64,000 bases of DNA from assembly GCA_025093985.1 (NCBI GenBank), contig JACAAK010000003.1, forward strand, positions 3,534,001 to 3,598,000. Reading direction: 5' to 3'. The stretch is from Calvatia gigantea. Taxonomy: Eukaryota > Basidiomycota > Agaricomycetes > Agaricales > Lycoperdaceae. A program made the position numbers and the translations under genes. Position 1 is the stretch's first letter. The number at the start of each line of letters is the position of its first letter. Below are positions 45,321 through 57,394 of this stretch, piece after piece. A model generated the notes under the pieces. That model worked only from the letters and a program-made list of their open reading frames with translations, was not told the DNA's origin and searched no databases.

Positions 45321-45962
45321 TATCTTTCCTTTACTGACAGTGTCCTGGGCACGTCTGCGGCGTTGAATATCCTCTGTGACAAAAGCCTGGTGCACAGCAG
45401 CCTTGTCAAGTTTGTCCATGAGGAGGAGGGAGGAGGTGAAGGAGGCAAATTCTTCAGATGGGAGGGCTCTAATGAGGGACATGGAGGCTAGTTCTTCATC
45501 AAGCTGGGTGAGGGTGAAGTCCACAGGCCTGAGGTCCTTGATAGTCTTCACTGCATCTTCAACTCTGTTGATAAGGGACTGTAGGGACTCCTCCTCGAGT
45601 TTCCGGATGGTAAAGAGGTCATCATAGGCATTGAATCGCATTCCTGGACGCTTTTGGAGGTGCACAGACTGTAGGGAGGTCCACATCTTGACTGGGTCAT
45701 CCTGGATGCCATTGAAGTGAATCCTCTGGTCAGCCTCCACCATAAGGAAGAGCCAACCTGTAGCTCTGTCTGCCTTAGCCTCCCAGGCATCCTGAGCAGC
45801 CAGCTCAGCCTCAGTGGGGGTTTTAGACATGGCAGGGGGGGAGACTTTTCCAGAAACAATCCTCCACAGACCACTAGCCCTCAACCACGCCTCCATCTCG
45901 CCAGCCCAAGTAGAGTAGTTTGTCCCACATAGCTTCGCAAAGTTTGGTCCGGATTGAGCCAT
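45321..45962 (-). pseudogene. Copia element A gag fragment
   Basis: Minus frame from the ATG at 45962. The N terminus FAKLCGTNYSTWAGEMEAWLRASGLWRIV matches the DUF4219/UBN2 gag start of fungal copia elements. It continues through WTSLQSVHLQKRPGMRFNAYDDLFTIR and LDKAAVHQAFVTEDIQRRRRA and then is cut by element D sequence at about 45320. The zinc knuckle, protease, integrase and reverse transcriptase of A are not present anywhere in the window. Confidence 0.8.
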
Positions 45963-46074
45963 TTTTGCGGTCAGGAGAGCAGAAATAGAGTTGGGGTGGG
46001 GAGAGAGATGTAGAAGGAGATAGAGAGAAAGGAGGAAAGTGAATTAAAGTGTTGTTTTGAAGCTGTTAAAGTGC

Positions 46075-46087
46075 GGGGCCCATAACC
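46075..46087 (-). promoter_or_regulatory. Primer-binding site of copia A (half-tRNA iMet type)
   Basis: GGTTATGGGCCCC on the minus strand, directly next to the 5' LTR, identical to the site of element B although the LTRs are unrelated. Confidence 0.7.
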
Positions 46088-46380
46088 TGTAAAGAGGTGC
46101 GCGTGGGGGACGTTGAGACGGTCCTAACAGTGGTGGAACGAAGTCTATTGGATTAATATTAAAGGAGGAAATCCACAATTACTGTGGACAACTGTAAGAG
46201 ACTGGATAATGAAGTTACAATACTTTGCTCACCTGTGGACAACTGTAAGAGACTAAAGGCTCTCAAAGCGTCCACAGGAAGCTACAAGTCCACCTGTGTC
46301 ATGTGACTCATCACCTGACTAAAACTCCGTCAGTGATAAGTCCCAATCTATCTATAGGACTGATGAGACCACATCTAACA
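46088..46380 (-). mobile_element. Copia element A, 5' LTR (293 bp)
   Basis: Identical to 24799-25091. It is followed on the plus strand by CATGC (46381-46385), the right target-site duplication, and then by the VTA1 upstream region. Together with the left LTR it brackets 21 kb. Confidence 0.88.
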
Positions 46381-49300
46381 CATGCCTTCCATCAGGCTGC
46401 GTTTTTTTGTCAGACATAGCATCATGGTCTGCTTGAGAAGTTTCAGCTTGACCAAAGACCTTCCAATTCTGTGAGACACCCATTTTGTGAATGCGCTACT
46501 ATTTTTTGTAATGCACATTCACGAACTTATCACCTCCACCCAATGGGCGTCCTTGAGAGGATAATGAGACCCCAAAAGCGGGCTCAGAAGAGAAGAATGT
46601 GGGAGGGGATACTCCAACCCGGATGGAGTGATGGTCCAAACATAGAATTTCAACATGCTCTGGGGTAGCTCCAAATGATCTATTCTTGTTCTGTGGCAGA
46701 TAATCCAGTTGGATGGGCTTAAACTGGAGCAAGCATGTTACGGAGGGTGAATAAGAACAGCTGGTTTTGCAGAGACCCGGAGCCGAGAGCGACGTACCCC
46801 CATCCGGCGGTTCCTGGGATTATTGAAGCGTCAGGAGGATAGCGGGATCTTCACTGATCCTCCTGCTCGACTCTGAGCTCCAAATATGATCATGGCAAAA
46901 CACTCCCCGGCTTGGGTTGTAATAACAGTTGATGGGTTCCTCAGGAGTTTGGGGTGGAATCGTTTATCTCTCGAAGTAAAATGAATTACGGTAAATGTGG
47001 GACCATGATGACAGGCTCGAAACTGGTGCGAATGACACGGGAATGATCAATAGACTATATCTCACCGTCCTTCCGAAGGCTTAGTCGCAAATAGGTGACG
47101 CAAAAGTTGGTCAAGTGACGGAGGTTCCACCAAGTGCAACGAGGCAACGCACCAAAGGATCCCGAAAGAACCGCGACTGAAGTCCACTTGTTCCAAAAAC
47201 AGTGGGAAACTGACGATGAGGGTCCGAGCCACAAAATTCGCATCAGCTAGAACGGACAGAAATCATCGAAGAAGGCGCCCAGGTGGGTCGCTCGTTCACG
47301 TCAGGAGTTGGTGAGACTAGATACATAATGATGACGTCAGTGATGTGCGCAGCCCGACCGTGAACTGTTCTCTTCCAGCAATCAACGCTGTACGCCAACG
47401 CGTGTAGTCCTCGAGGTGGCCTATCTCTGTTGATTTTCCATTCCACCTCGATATATATATATCCTATTCATCCCTCCTCGACATCATTATCATCCGGTCC
47501 CGACATGTCAGCACAGAAACTCCTCGGCCTACCTCCCATCTCTTCCGAACTCAAACCCATTATTCCTTTCCTTCAGCGCGCCGAAGAGCTCAAGGAACAA
47601 GATCCTGTCGTCGCATATTGGTGTACGTCAAGCGAGAGTGCTTCCTTTCCAATCGCATCTAATGTGTATATTAGGTGCATATTATGCTGCCCAGGTTGGC
47701 ATTAGTTTGAAAGCGCGCGACAATCATTCGCGTGATGCCCTCTTCTCCCTCCTCGGGGTTCTCGAGAAGATGAAGACAGATATTGGAAATGTGGATGCAA
47801 TCGAAGTCGAGGCGGTCAGTGCTGCCTATGTTGAAAACTTTGCCTTGAAGATCTTCCAAAGTGCGGACAATGAAGATCGAAGAGGCACAGCTACAAGGCA
47901 GGTTTACAATAGTAACATTTGAGTATATCCTGACGATGTACAGGTCAACTGCAAGAAAATTTCTCGCGGCTTCTAATTTCTTGGAAGTCTTAAAGACCTT
48001 CCCAAAGGCTGACGTATCGGAATCTGTAGGCTCCCATCCTTTAGTGCCCTGTGTGGCTCGCTGACGCATCCGCCCAGAACGAGGAGAGGATCCGCTATGC
48101 CAAATGGAAGGCTAGTGATATTGCCAAAGCCTTACGCGAAGGGCGCAGGCCGACACCAGGTCCAGCGGACCAGGAGATCCAACCGTTGGAAGGTCAATTC
48201 TTGCCTGACACAGGGATTACAGCTGCGCCCCGTCTAGGCGAGGTCGATATCGCACACACAGATTCCAATTCTTCTATTCACCTCCCTTCTCTGCCAACGA
48301 CTTCAAATATCATCCCGTATCCTCCCAAGAATGCGCAAGGTCATCACCGGAGTGGAAGTGGCAGCAGCACACATTCCATGCCTGGATCTTCTCCCCAAAA
48401 AGCAAGGAGAACAACTGTTTCAGAAGAGATGGAAGGGAAAGTGACACCGTCATCTTCCCCTCCACGCCCTAGTGCGATGAAGTCACCAGGACGTGAAGGG
48501 AGTCCAGAGGGGAAGAAAAGGGTTCACTTCAGCTCCTCCGCTGACGTCGTTCCGCCCATACCGCCACTTCCACCGAAAGCTCCCAGTCCATCGGAAGTCT
48601 ACCAGGGGCCTCCAAGCATATATGCGCCTCAACCGGAATCGGGAACACCACTACCGCCAATACCACCGACCGCCGGCTCTCCTCCTAGGATTCATCCCGT
48701 TGCCCCCCCACCATCAAGCTCCTATTCCCCGCCACGGACAACCAATATTTATGCCCCTCCAGCCCAACCCTCGAATCACACTTTATCCTCATCGCCACCA
48801 AGATCACAGTCATCCGACGTACCTTCCCCGCCTCGATCCGGCCCCACAGCTGTCCCTCCGTCGCGACCTGTAGAATTAACGCCCAGCTTAATCTCCAAAG
48901 TACAGAAACATTGCCGGTTTGCGATTAGTTCTTTAGATTATGAAGACGCAGAGCAAGCAAAGAAAGAACTGAGGACCGCTTTAGCTCTCCTCGGTGGCAT
49001 CTGAAGGCTTTCAATGTGGACTATGATCACGACCTCAATTAACAGTATGAGTTACAGTCGTCCGTGATCTTTTGCATCAGAGGATAATATTCTAATGACA
49101 AATACCATTGCGTTTATCTTTATATATGTATTGTCTCTTCTATGCCATATTTTTGAAGTTTTTCCAGAACTGCCGACAGCCCTAGACGCTTAATCGGGAA
49201 ATAGCGACGGAGGAAGACACATTTTGATCCGCCCCCCGACGTTCCCGCGCCACTGATTTCCATCATTTATGCTTGAAAGTCTCGTCGCTCTACCTAATAC

Positions 49301-49765
49301 TAAACCACAGCGAAGCCGATGGTTATTGGTGTCGTAAATCATTTATAACATCTGAAGTAGTGCATAGAAGCTAGTCTAGATACTATACCGAATATGTCTC
49401 CTGTTACAGCCAACGCGCTAGAAACCAAGGTTTAGGTTTCTGTATTAATTCCATGGCAATGCACTTCGTTTCTCGCGGTGTCAGCGGCACCGACACCGGC
49501 ACTCCTGCTAGAATCCCGCCGTCTATTGTGAGCCTTTTCCATTTGGCATGGTTTAGTATTCCACTAGAATTTAGAGACCACATAAAACCAAGACCCTCGT
49601 CCAAGTGAATGTTTACAATTACCTGTTCCCGAGCCAACCTCATCCCCGAGCCCTAACTCTTTCGATCTGTCACCCACTGACTTGACGGTCCCTAAGCAGC
49701 GCGAGCGTCTTCAATGCACATCAACTTCCATTCCGCATATTACTCTATTACATTCGCCTTGTTGG
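46381..49765. repeat. VTA1 segmental duplication, copy 2 (3385 bp)
   Basis: Second copy of 38728-42112. At 49765 it continues as unique DNA, whereas copy 1 is interrupted there by the copia C LTR. Confidence 0.9.
47505..49004 (+). CDS. VTA1: Vta1/LIP5 ESCRT cofactor, copy 2
   Basis: Exons 47505-47622, 47675-47897, 47944-48025 and 48078-49004, 449 aa, with the same structure and the same GC-AG second intron as copy 1. One amino-acid difference is visible in the linker (QKARR here, QKAGR in copy 1); other changes are silent or intronic. Both copies keep the promoter stretch with a TATATATAT run about 55 bp before the ATG, so both could be expressed. This copy lies next to unique flanking DNA and is the one adjacent to the LTR of A. 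Confidence 0.88.
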
Positions 49766-52700
49766 TATGTGCAATGGATCCGGTGGCTGCGAGAACGCAG
49801 TGCCACGACTCCGGTTCCGATACAAGGCCGACACCAAGCAGTAATCCCCAACCTATTCCTTGTACGTCCATCCATCCCGAAATACCATGGCGGTACTACA
49901 AATGCTGACTTCGCGGCTTAAGGCGGATCGATCCCCGAGGTGGGTCTCTCTTTCTCACCAAGAACTGCATTTTGATGTTATTTGTCCACATCACTCGATT
50001 CTCATTCCGCTTCCGACGCGTTCATGCTTCTCCACACTTGAAGTGTAAGCACCGCAGTAGATCCATTAGATAGATGGGAATCGGAACACTTATCACCCGT
50101 TTTTCTTAGGCCCTACTGGATTGCGGTGTTGCAAGGGTCGGAATGGTCCGTTGTGAGTGCCAACTAAGGTCGTCCCATCCGCCGAGAGGCGATCTAATAT
50201 GTCTGACAGTTGCGCACAACTGCCACCAGGTGCCATATGCTAAAAGGATAGCTATCTACTCTTTTTTATACTAAATGGGACTAAAGCAGAGTAGAACTTA
50301 GAATAGTCAAAGGTCTGACATAGGGACACCCTAATAAGTAGACCAAAAATGGGATAAATAAAATAAAATAAAATAAAAAATCTACTCTTTTTCGCCATAT
50401 CTACTTCAAATCCATACATCGATGTGTCAATAATTCCTCGTTCCTTTCGGGATAAATTCCTGGGACAGGTCCTACCCCAAATTGGACGCTGTTTCAAGAT
50501 GTCTTATCTCTGAATTTACTTGTGACAGAGCACCTCCCAGTACATGCTTCTGTACGTGGAGTCATGAGAGGTACTTACAGGCGCCCAAGTGTTCGAGTCA
50601 GCTCCTCAGAAGTGCTCATGTTACGTGAGGAAGAATCGACGACGCTGCCACAGTGCACACCAATACGAGGCGACCTCGTGTTTGAGTTCGCACTCACATC
50701 GAGGCGTGGGCTTATCCGGAGTAACTTATCGTTGCCAAAGCTCTGTGACATTGTCTACATGCTATGCACCCGTAAAATTTAAGGCGCAGCGATCGTTTAA
50801 TGATCCACTGAGTTCTTGTTATTCTCGCTGGACCGGACGAATTGGCGGTACCAAAATAAGGTAACGGTCAGATATGACGGATGTCTATTACACAGAAACC
50901 GATGTTGGTGGGCCTCCTTGGACCACGAATGAAGTGACCAGTGTGGGCGTGCTAGGCCCCTCCATACTGATGGGCACATATGCGCTGTTCACACTCCCCC
51001 TTACTGTATTCCTGTGAGCACATCGGAGGTAAGACTTGAGCTGTTGCTGGATGGGAGATTCCCGGACTCTCCGCTAAGTACGGGAGATAAAAATCGAAGG
51101 AAGGCCGGGTTTACCACTTCTGCGGGTTGCTTCGCACTTCGTAGTTCTGGATAATATGTATTGTTCGTGGGGCAAGGGTCGGCATCGCGGTCTCCCGGGA
51201 CGCAAGCAGCTATGGTAAGCCTATGTTTTCTTTGACGCCAAAGGCGAAGACGACGGTATACAAAGCCACAAGCTTGGACTAATTGATTCATGCTTGAAAT
51301 ACAGGTACCTGGTTTCGGCTGACGTCGCACTACTGATTCTCCACTGGGTGTCAGATAATCGCGATCCAACTTCACGAAATGCTCATGGCTGTTGTTTCAG
51401 GTTCCTAGTGATTCCGTGCCGAATGTCATACTCCTAGGAAACTTGATAGAGAGGCTCGAGAACCCACCATTTCTCCTCGTCCGCCGGAGCCATCGCGATG
51501 TCATGCTGTAAAAAACCCCGCCATTTGGTCCAACAAAGGAGGACCCCTGACCCTGATCTCCTCACCATTTGGAGCTTGACAGCCATGTTTGGTTTGACCA
51601 CTTGGAGGACATTTGAGTGAGTCGCCATGCTGCCAATGCCGGGGCCATCACTGTCACCCGCGGTTCAGTACTTTAGTTTGCAAAAACCGTGCTCTGGCAA
51701 TATATCGAAAGGACAACCGCGCGGACACGAGGACCTCCAAGCAACGAAAGGATATGTTACCATAGTTGACGTCGTGTTCATGGCCGCAGGAGTGGGCCAC
51801 TCGTCCTGGTACAAATTGTAGTGGCACAACGTACCAGAATTCAACTGTATATTTTGACGAGAGTCGACGGACGACTCAATACGAGTGGCGAAACCAAACC
51901 GGTAGCTTGGTTGGGTTGGTATCTACAAATTGTTTTCGCCTGGTGAGACCGAAGAACAATATATGATAGACCTGAGGCCATGGTTTCATAAGAATGTGAC
52001 TGAACAGGGAATCGAGGAGCGGACGGATTGCTATTCATTTTCGGCGGCCTCGTATAAAATGGAAGATCGAACCAAGCAGGTAGGAGATACTGAACGAACT
52101 GCAAACCCTTTTGTGCGTAAATGCTGTCAGTATTTTGATATAGCTTCAGATAGCCCTGAAAGATTAGATAGATCTTGATAAGGGGCTCCAGTGATGCAAG
52201 ATGGCCCCTTGAAAACGGTTGACTCGAGCGGACAGGGGTTGCGTTTAGTTTTCAGGATCAGTAATGGGTCAATGGCTATAGATATGTAGCTATTTGTGTG
52301 TTTTGATGAGTCTGATGGTTGAAACGTTGACGGAACACACACCTGCAGAAACCCTTACACCAAAGGACTCCCTCGCGTATTACCTCAGAACAATGATTAT
52401 CATGTACACGTAGACCATATCATGCTGAGGGGGTAGCCACTTAGATTTTTCCACCGCGTCTTGGTACGAGGCAGTCAATAAATGCAGAGAGTTCATCGTA
52501 ACGGAACATGTGATGTACGCGGACCTGGACATGCTCGGAAGTGCGTAGGACAGATCTCGAGGTTCTCGGGGATGAGGACGACTCGAGATTGTTTTGTTCT
52601 TCAAACATAAAGTATCCGGTTAGACTTATCCCAAGTCAGATAAGAGGTGAATAGTATAGGCGATAGGCGCAAAAAGTTAGACATGCAGGAACTAAAATAC

Positions 52701-52788
52701 ATCTACCGAGTCGAGCTAGAGCTACAAGAAGTGCATGGTCAGATGCACGTATCCGCCCTCATACGTCGAGTTCTTCTAATGATGGCCT
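49766..52788. other. Gene-poor stretch of about 3 kb
   Basis: No convincing gene. A minus-strand zone 51000-51630 has several adjacent short frames with possible introns, including one with CVPGDRDADPCPTNN, which might be a decayed or unrecognised gene, but I could not join it into a credible protein. An (AAAAT)n microsatellite lies at about 50354-50381. Confidence 0.35.
50354..50381. repeat. AAAAT microsatellite
   Basis: About five tandem repeats of ATAAA/AAAAT flanked on both sides by the word TCTACTCTTTTT (near 50252 and 50381), so the interval is also bracketed by a short direct repeat. Confidence 0.6.
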
Positions 52789-53946
52789 TCACCAATGACC
52801 AAGGTTAACTTTGCTTTGATCAAAACCCAATTCAAGCCAGTCTCCCTCCTTGAATTGGCCGTTGCCTGAGTACAGTGCTTCACCAGCGATGTCGGTGAAA
52901 CCAACGCGTTGATAGACCCACTGCGCGGAGTTTGTGTCTCCAACGTAAAGGACAACGCTTTCTTTGTTGTGCTTATAGAGCAGGCTGTGGTTTTCTTAGT
53001 CAGAAGGCAGGAGAAGGGAAAAGGAGAAAACAACTGACGTCTTAGTGACATATCGGACGAGGCGTTCAGCGCAGCGCTTGCCACGCCAGTTCTCGTTGGT
53101 GAAAACTTTAGTTATCGCAGAGACATCGGCACTTTCGCGAGTAACGGCCACAATCGACGCAATATCTTCCGTCCGACCTTGACGGTTGATCGTATAAACC
53201 CAGACCTTCCGGTATTTGATTAACATTTCCGCTTCCTCGTAGGCCCCTTGTAGAGAAAGGATGAAAGGCTTCTAAGAGGCAGGTATAAGCACATCGCCAA
53301 GTGAAGAGTAGGAGATATTCGTGCATACCGATGTTAAGGCAAATTCATAACATAACATTGCCACAGCGTTCACGTCCTTTTCTACTGCCAACCTCATTTC
53401 ATAGGTCGAATCACCGAGATCGGTGAACTGCTTGTTCTTGAATGTCCGTTTAGTGCAGCGTGCGTATGTCGCTGAATAATAGGGATGAAATTCACGGGCG
53501 ATCCCGGTTTTACTCGTCCAGAATTGGGCGAAGGTGACGGTTACCGGGGTGGGGGCAAACACGGAAAATACTCTTGCATCGCTAACCTCGTTACGCAATG
53601 TTGTCACGAGTTTGAGCAGTCGGGGAACGAGGAAATCGGGATTTTCCAGTGTCGAAATAGGACGAGAGGAAGCAATAAAGATGGGCAACTTGTTCCCGTG
53701 CAAGTCCTCGCTGCAAGATAAAACGAGATCTGGCGCTTCGCCTTGAACACCAGAATCGCAAGTTATCCAAAGGTTATCATTCCCAAGAAAGCCACCGATC
53801 TCTTGCACGACGGCTTGGGCCATCTGCGGGTACATGATATTGAATTGCTCTTGGAACCTCCTGAAGTGGAACAAGTGGGTTCCGAGAAGGAGAGCGGGAG
53901 AGCGAAAGACATGAGTGCTGATGAGCGGTAAGGCAGCAGAAGGCAT
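52789..53946 (-). CDS. GNAT-family N-acetyltransferase (fungal type)
   Basis: Exons 53946-53329, 53271-53039 and 52984-52789 on the minus strand join to 348 aa; introns are 57 and 54 nt. The N-terminal half is a poorly conserved domain (MYPQMAQAVVQEIGGFLGND and on). The C-terminal half has the acetyl-CoA-binding GNAT core: VWVYTINRQGRTEDIASIVAV (beta strands), TKVFTNENWRGKRCAERLVRYV (motif A, with the pyrophosphate-binding loop degenerate as R-G-K-R-C-A), VVLYVGDTNSAQWVYQRVGF (motif B) and a final W-L-E-L-G-F. The ending VNLGHW is typical of the fungal subfamily. The substrate is unknown. It is divergent from POP3 with 435 bp between starts. Confidence 0.78.
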
Positions 53947-54381
53947 TTCAAAGAGGACGGGTAGTGGGGGACCGAAAAATCAGAGAGGTTGTGATTTAGG
54001 AAGGAGGAGTAGCAGTGGTGAGGATTGGTGAAATAACATCGAGATTTTATAGGACCGCATTACGGCGAAGGGTGTGTCCTAGTGCAGATTCCATCCGGCG
54101 GAATATGGAGAGGTAGATTTGGGTATGGGCACCATTGCTGTTGACACTGTCAGGTCGAGGGTTCCGAAGACGATTTTGTGGATGAATTCATCCGACACAG
54201 CCGAGATTCCAATGCTCCAGCGCTGTTACTTAGTGGTTGGAAGATGAGAGGACCGTGGGAACTTCATGAGCATCATTGAGCGCACGACTTAGTTTGCTTT
54301 CGGACATTGTTTTGTCACTCCGAACTGAATCTCTCTCCACGTATTCGGGTTTTGAGCCCATTCATTTCTGATTACTGTCGC

Positions 54382-55450
54382 ATGACTCGGGAAAAAATCG
54401 CTAAAACTCATAGCAATCATTCTCAACGCGCGAAGCCTCGAGCTGGTGAAGACCGGAAGGTCACATTCAAGAGTGTATTAGACAACCCACATAGGGTACC
54501 TTGGTAACTCGGTCTACCTCAGTCTCAAACGGTGAAGTAATGAATAGTGTTGTCCAGGCCTCCCGTGCCCGTGAATGTCCAGAACGCTGTTTTAGCTCAC
54601 CTTGTGGGACTATTGGAAGGTGTCGCCGACTATCACCAAAAGTGTAGGACCAATACAAAGAAGCAGAAAAAGCTCCTGCCTGTCGTGGATGACTTGTTAC
54701 GCCGCAATCCAGGCGGAGATCTGGTTGATGCCGGTCGAGAATTACCTCCAGAAGAAATCATTGACACATTGGCACACTGTCGTGCTGCGGGGCGGCCAGA
54801 ACCTCCCTCAATCTTCAAATCACTGGCGTATGGCATCAACACAGTCACAAAACGTTTAGAACTTCAGATCGAGAACTGTAGATCACAAGTTACTCTCAAG
54901 TCTTCCACTAACACCCAAATTATCGAGGAGTCCTATCCCGTCATCAGATACCTCTTCGTCTGCCGAGCAGATGTAGATCCGCCCATCCTCATAGACCATC
55001 TTCCCCATCTTGTTGCAACATATAACGTTCTACGACCGCCAGACCTACCTCCAATTATTCTCATTCCCTTGCCAAAAGGGGCAGAAACAACACTGGCCCA
55101 TGCGATGGGGGTCCGAAGACTGGCTGTCCTCGCCATTGATGTGAATATTCAAAATTCTCAGTGAACGCCAGTGGCTGATGGTACTTCCCTAGTCCAGCTC
55201 TGCTGTCGCAAATGAGAGATTGGCCATAGCAAATGCATTGCCATCAGTGACAGCGCCCTGGTTCTCCTCGCAGCCCGCCAAGTCATTTATTCAGACTCAT
55301 ATCAAGCAACTCCGAACTACAGCACCTCGAGACATGAGGGCGATCAAAGAGGCGAGGATGCGGGAAAAAGTTGTAGTGAAAGCGCGTCGTTCATCTCAAA
55401 GACAGGCAAAGGCGGTGTTTACCGAACCTGATACCAATCAACCAACTTGA
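54382..55450 (+). CDS. POP3: RNase P/MRP subunit Pop3-like protein
   Basis: Exons 54382-54503, 54558-55140 and 55193-55450 join to 320 aa. The N terminus RKVTFKSVLDNPHRVPWP is the characteristic start of Pop3 proteins, followed by the L7Ae-like core: YGINTVTKRLELQI, YLFVCRADVDPPILIDHLPHL and PPIILIPLPKGAETTLAHAMGVRRLAVLAI. The C-terminal exon is basic (RDMRAIKEARMREKVVVKARR). Known role: protein subunit of nuclear RNase P and RNase MRP in pre-tRNA and pre-rRNA processing. The second intron uses GTGAAT at 55141; reading through it gives a premature stop shortly after. The start is the first ATG in frame with the conserved motif. Confidence 0.78.
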
Positions 55451-55810
55451 ATCCTTACTAAGTTGTGATTATTCATTATAGCATACTCAAGGGTCGGAGT
55501 CCTCGTGTACCAGTGAAATAATTTTTTGTCGTTCGGGCCACAAAGGCCTGCTGAACAGCTCTCCGGAGTCCTCGGTTTCACAGCGCATCCACTTTTAGGT
55601 ATTTGGAAAACAAGGCGTTGAAACGAGGGAGTGTCTTAAAAGTTATGTGTAGTAACTTGATTATATTTTCCGGCTGACCGGGGGTTGTGAACGATAAACG
55701 CGTGCAGTCACACTACTAATGAGTTGCCGTGTCACGTCACGCACATGATTATGGCTGGACGCCTGACGTCGACGAGCTGACTCCCTAATCTACGTGCTCT
55801 TCTATTCATC

Positions 55811-57352
55811 ATGTTCATTGCCATCGTAGGACCCAGGTTTTCTGGCAAGTCTGCCATAGAAAATTATCTCGTTTCCAACAAAGGGTTCGTCTCTCTCCGT
55901 CTCAAGTGCAATCCAGAAAACAGTCACTATGAAACCGATCTTGAGGTGTGCCATGTTTCTCGTGATTTGCTGACCCGATCGCAAAACATCTCACAAGACA
56001 GGGAAATAGGACAACAAGATTCGCTCATCGTGGTCAAACTCTCCTGACCCACCGCGCATAGAACTCGAGCATTTTCCGATGCCACCCGTCAAGGCTGTGT
56101 CTAAGCACCTCTCGTTCCTTTCAATGAGTCCGCTCACCTCATCCGCGCCGTGGTCAGAAAACACGTCAGAACCACTCAGCTTTGCTAATCCTGACGCAAT
56201 GCTTAACTACGTTACTCTTAATTGGAGAGATAACTTCGTCACCGTCGACCTCGGCACACGCAACCTGGTGGAGAAATTCCTCAGGCGCCCTTTCTTCATG
56301 CTCATCAGCGTCGACGCACCACTCCTGGTTCGATATTCGCGATCACATAGGTGTGGAATTTGAAACTTTCGTAGATCCGAGATACTCACTGTATTGAATA
56401 CAGGTATCAAGATCGATCACTCGAAAACTTCCTCGCGGAGAACGATGGGGTCGTCTTCGGGAATAGCAAAGACGGGAGCGAGTCCCCTTCCTCGCTGCGC
56501 AGTCTCCATGACCTTATCGACATTCACATCAACAACAATTTCAACAAACTTTCAGACCTCTACGCTCATCTTGAAAGTTTGAACCTGCTAGACCCACATC
56601 ATCTACGACCAAGCTGGGATGCATATTTCATGGTAAGGCCACTCTGAGTCAGAACTTATTTTTATTAAATTGAACCAAAGAGACATTAGACTTTAGCATC
56701 CCTGGCATCTCGGCGATCAAATTGTATGAAGCGTCGGGTCGGCGCTGTTCTTGTCAGAGATAACCGTGTATTGGCTACGGGGTAAGGCACCGAGGCGACA
56801 GGCTATGAGCAATGATCGCCGCTGATGTAGAGCCTCGATACAGATACAACGGCACTCCACGAGGGTTGAGAAACTGCAACGAAGGAGGGTGCAATCGCTG
56901 TAACGGCACTTCACCTTCATTCTCCTCCTCGGATGAGTGTCTTTGTCTCCACGCAGAAGAAAATGCCCTTCTTGAAGCTGGGCGGGAACGTGTAGGATCA
57001 AATGCGGTGCTTTATTGCAACACGTTAGCCATTGATCTCTTCTGAATCAGTCAATGTTTTTCATGAAACCCTGGCAGATGCCCATGCCTAACATGCACGG
57101 TCAAGATAGTTCAGACGGGAATTAAGACCGTGGTATACAACCTCAGCTACAAGGTGTATGTCACTTTTTGCCTCACAAATAAATAACGTTTAAGGGGTTT
57201 CTGGCAGGGATGATGCCTCAGCGCTGTTGTTTCAGCAAGCTGGGGTGGAGCTCCGACGATTCGATCCAAACCAGAGAATTTGCCTTGCGACCGCAGACGA
57301 CCATCTGGAAACCCGGACTTTGCTCCTATCACCCGCTACAGGTCCAATTTGA
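55811..57352 (+). CDS. DCD1: Deoxycytidylate (dCMP) deaminase with N-terminal P-loop-like domain
   Basis: Exons 55811-55945, 56010-56350, 56404-56632, 56690-56781, 56844-57023, 57078-57155 and 57208-57352 join to 399 aa. The deaminase domain is clear: RRVGAVLVRDNRVLATGYNGTPRGL, zinc ligand and catalytic HAEENALLEA, and PCLTC with the two other zinc Cys, then TVVYNLSYKVDD. Known reaction: dCMP to dUMP, supplying dTMP synthesis, allosterically controlled by dCTP and dTTP. The N terminus MFIAIVGPRFSGKSAIENYL is a P-loop-like segment usual in fungal Dcd1. The acceptor of the first intron could be 56009 or 56018; both keep the frame and differ by three residues. Its stop codon is 42 bp from that of convergent TTI1. 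Confidence 0.85.
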
Positions 57353-57394
57353 TAAAAATGCACTCAAAGCTTGAGATGTCTATAAAACATTGTA

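Noticed and set aside
51001..51628. Possible multi-exon minus-strand gene
   Set aside because: Several adjacent frames with plausible splice sites, but no family resemblance, and the joins produced no convincing protein.
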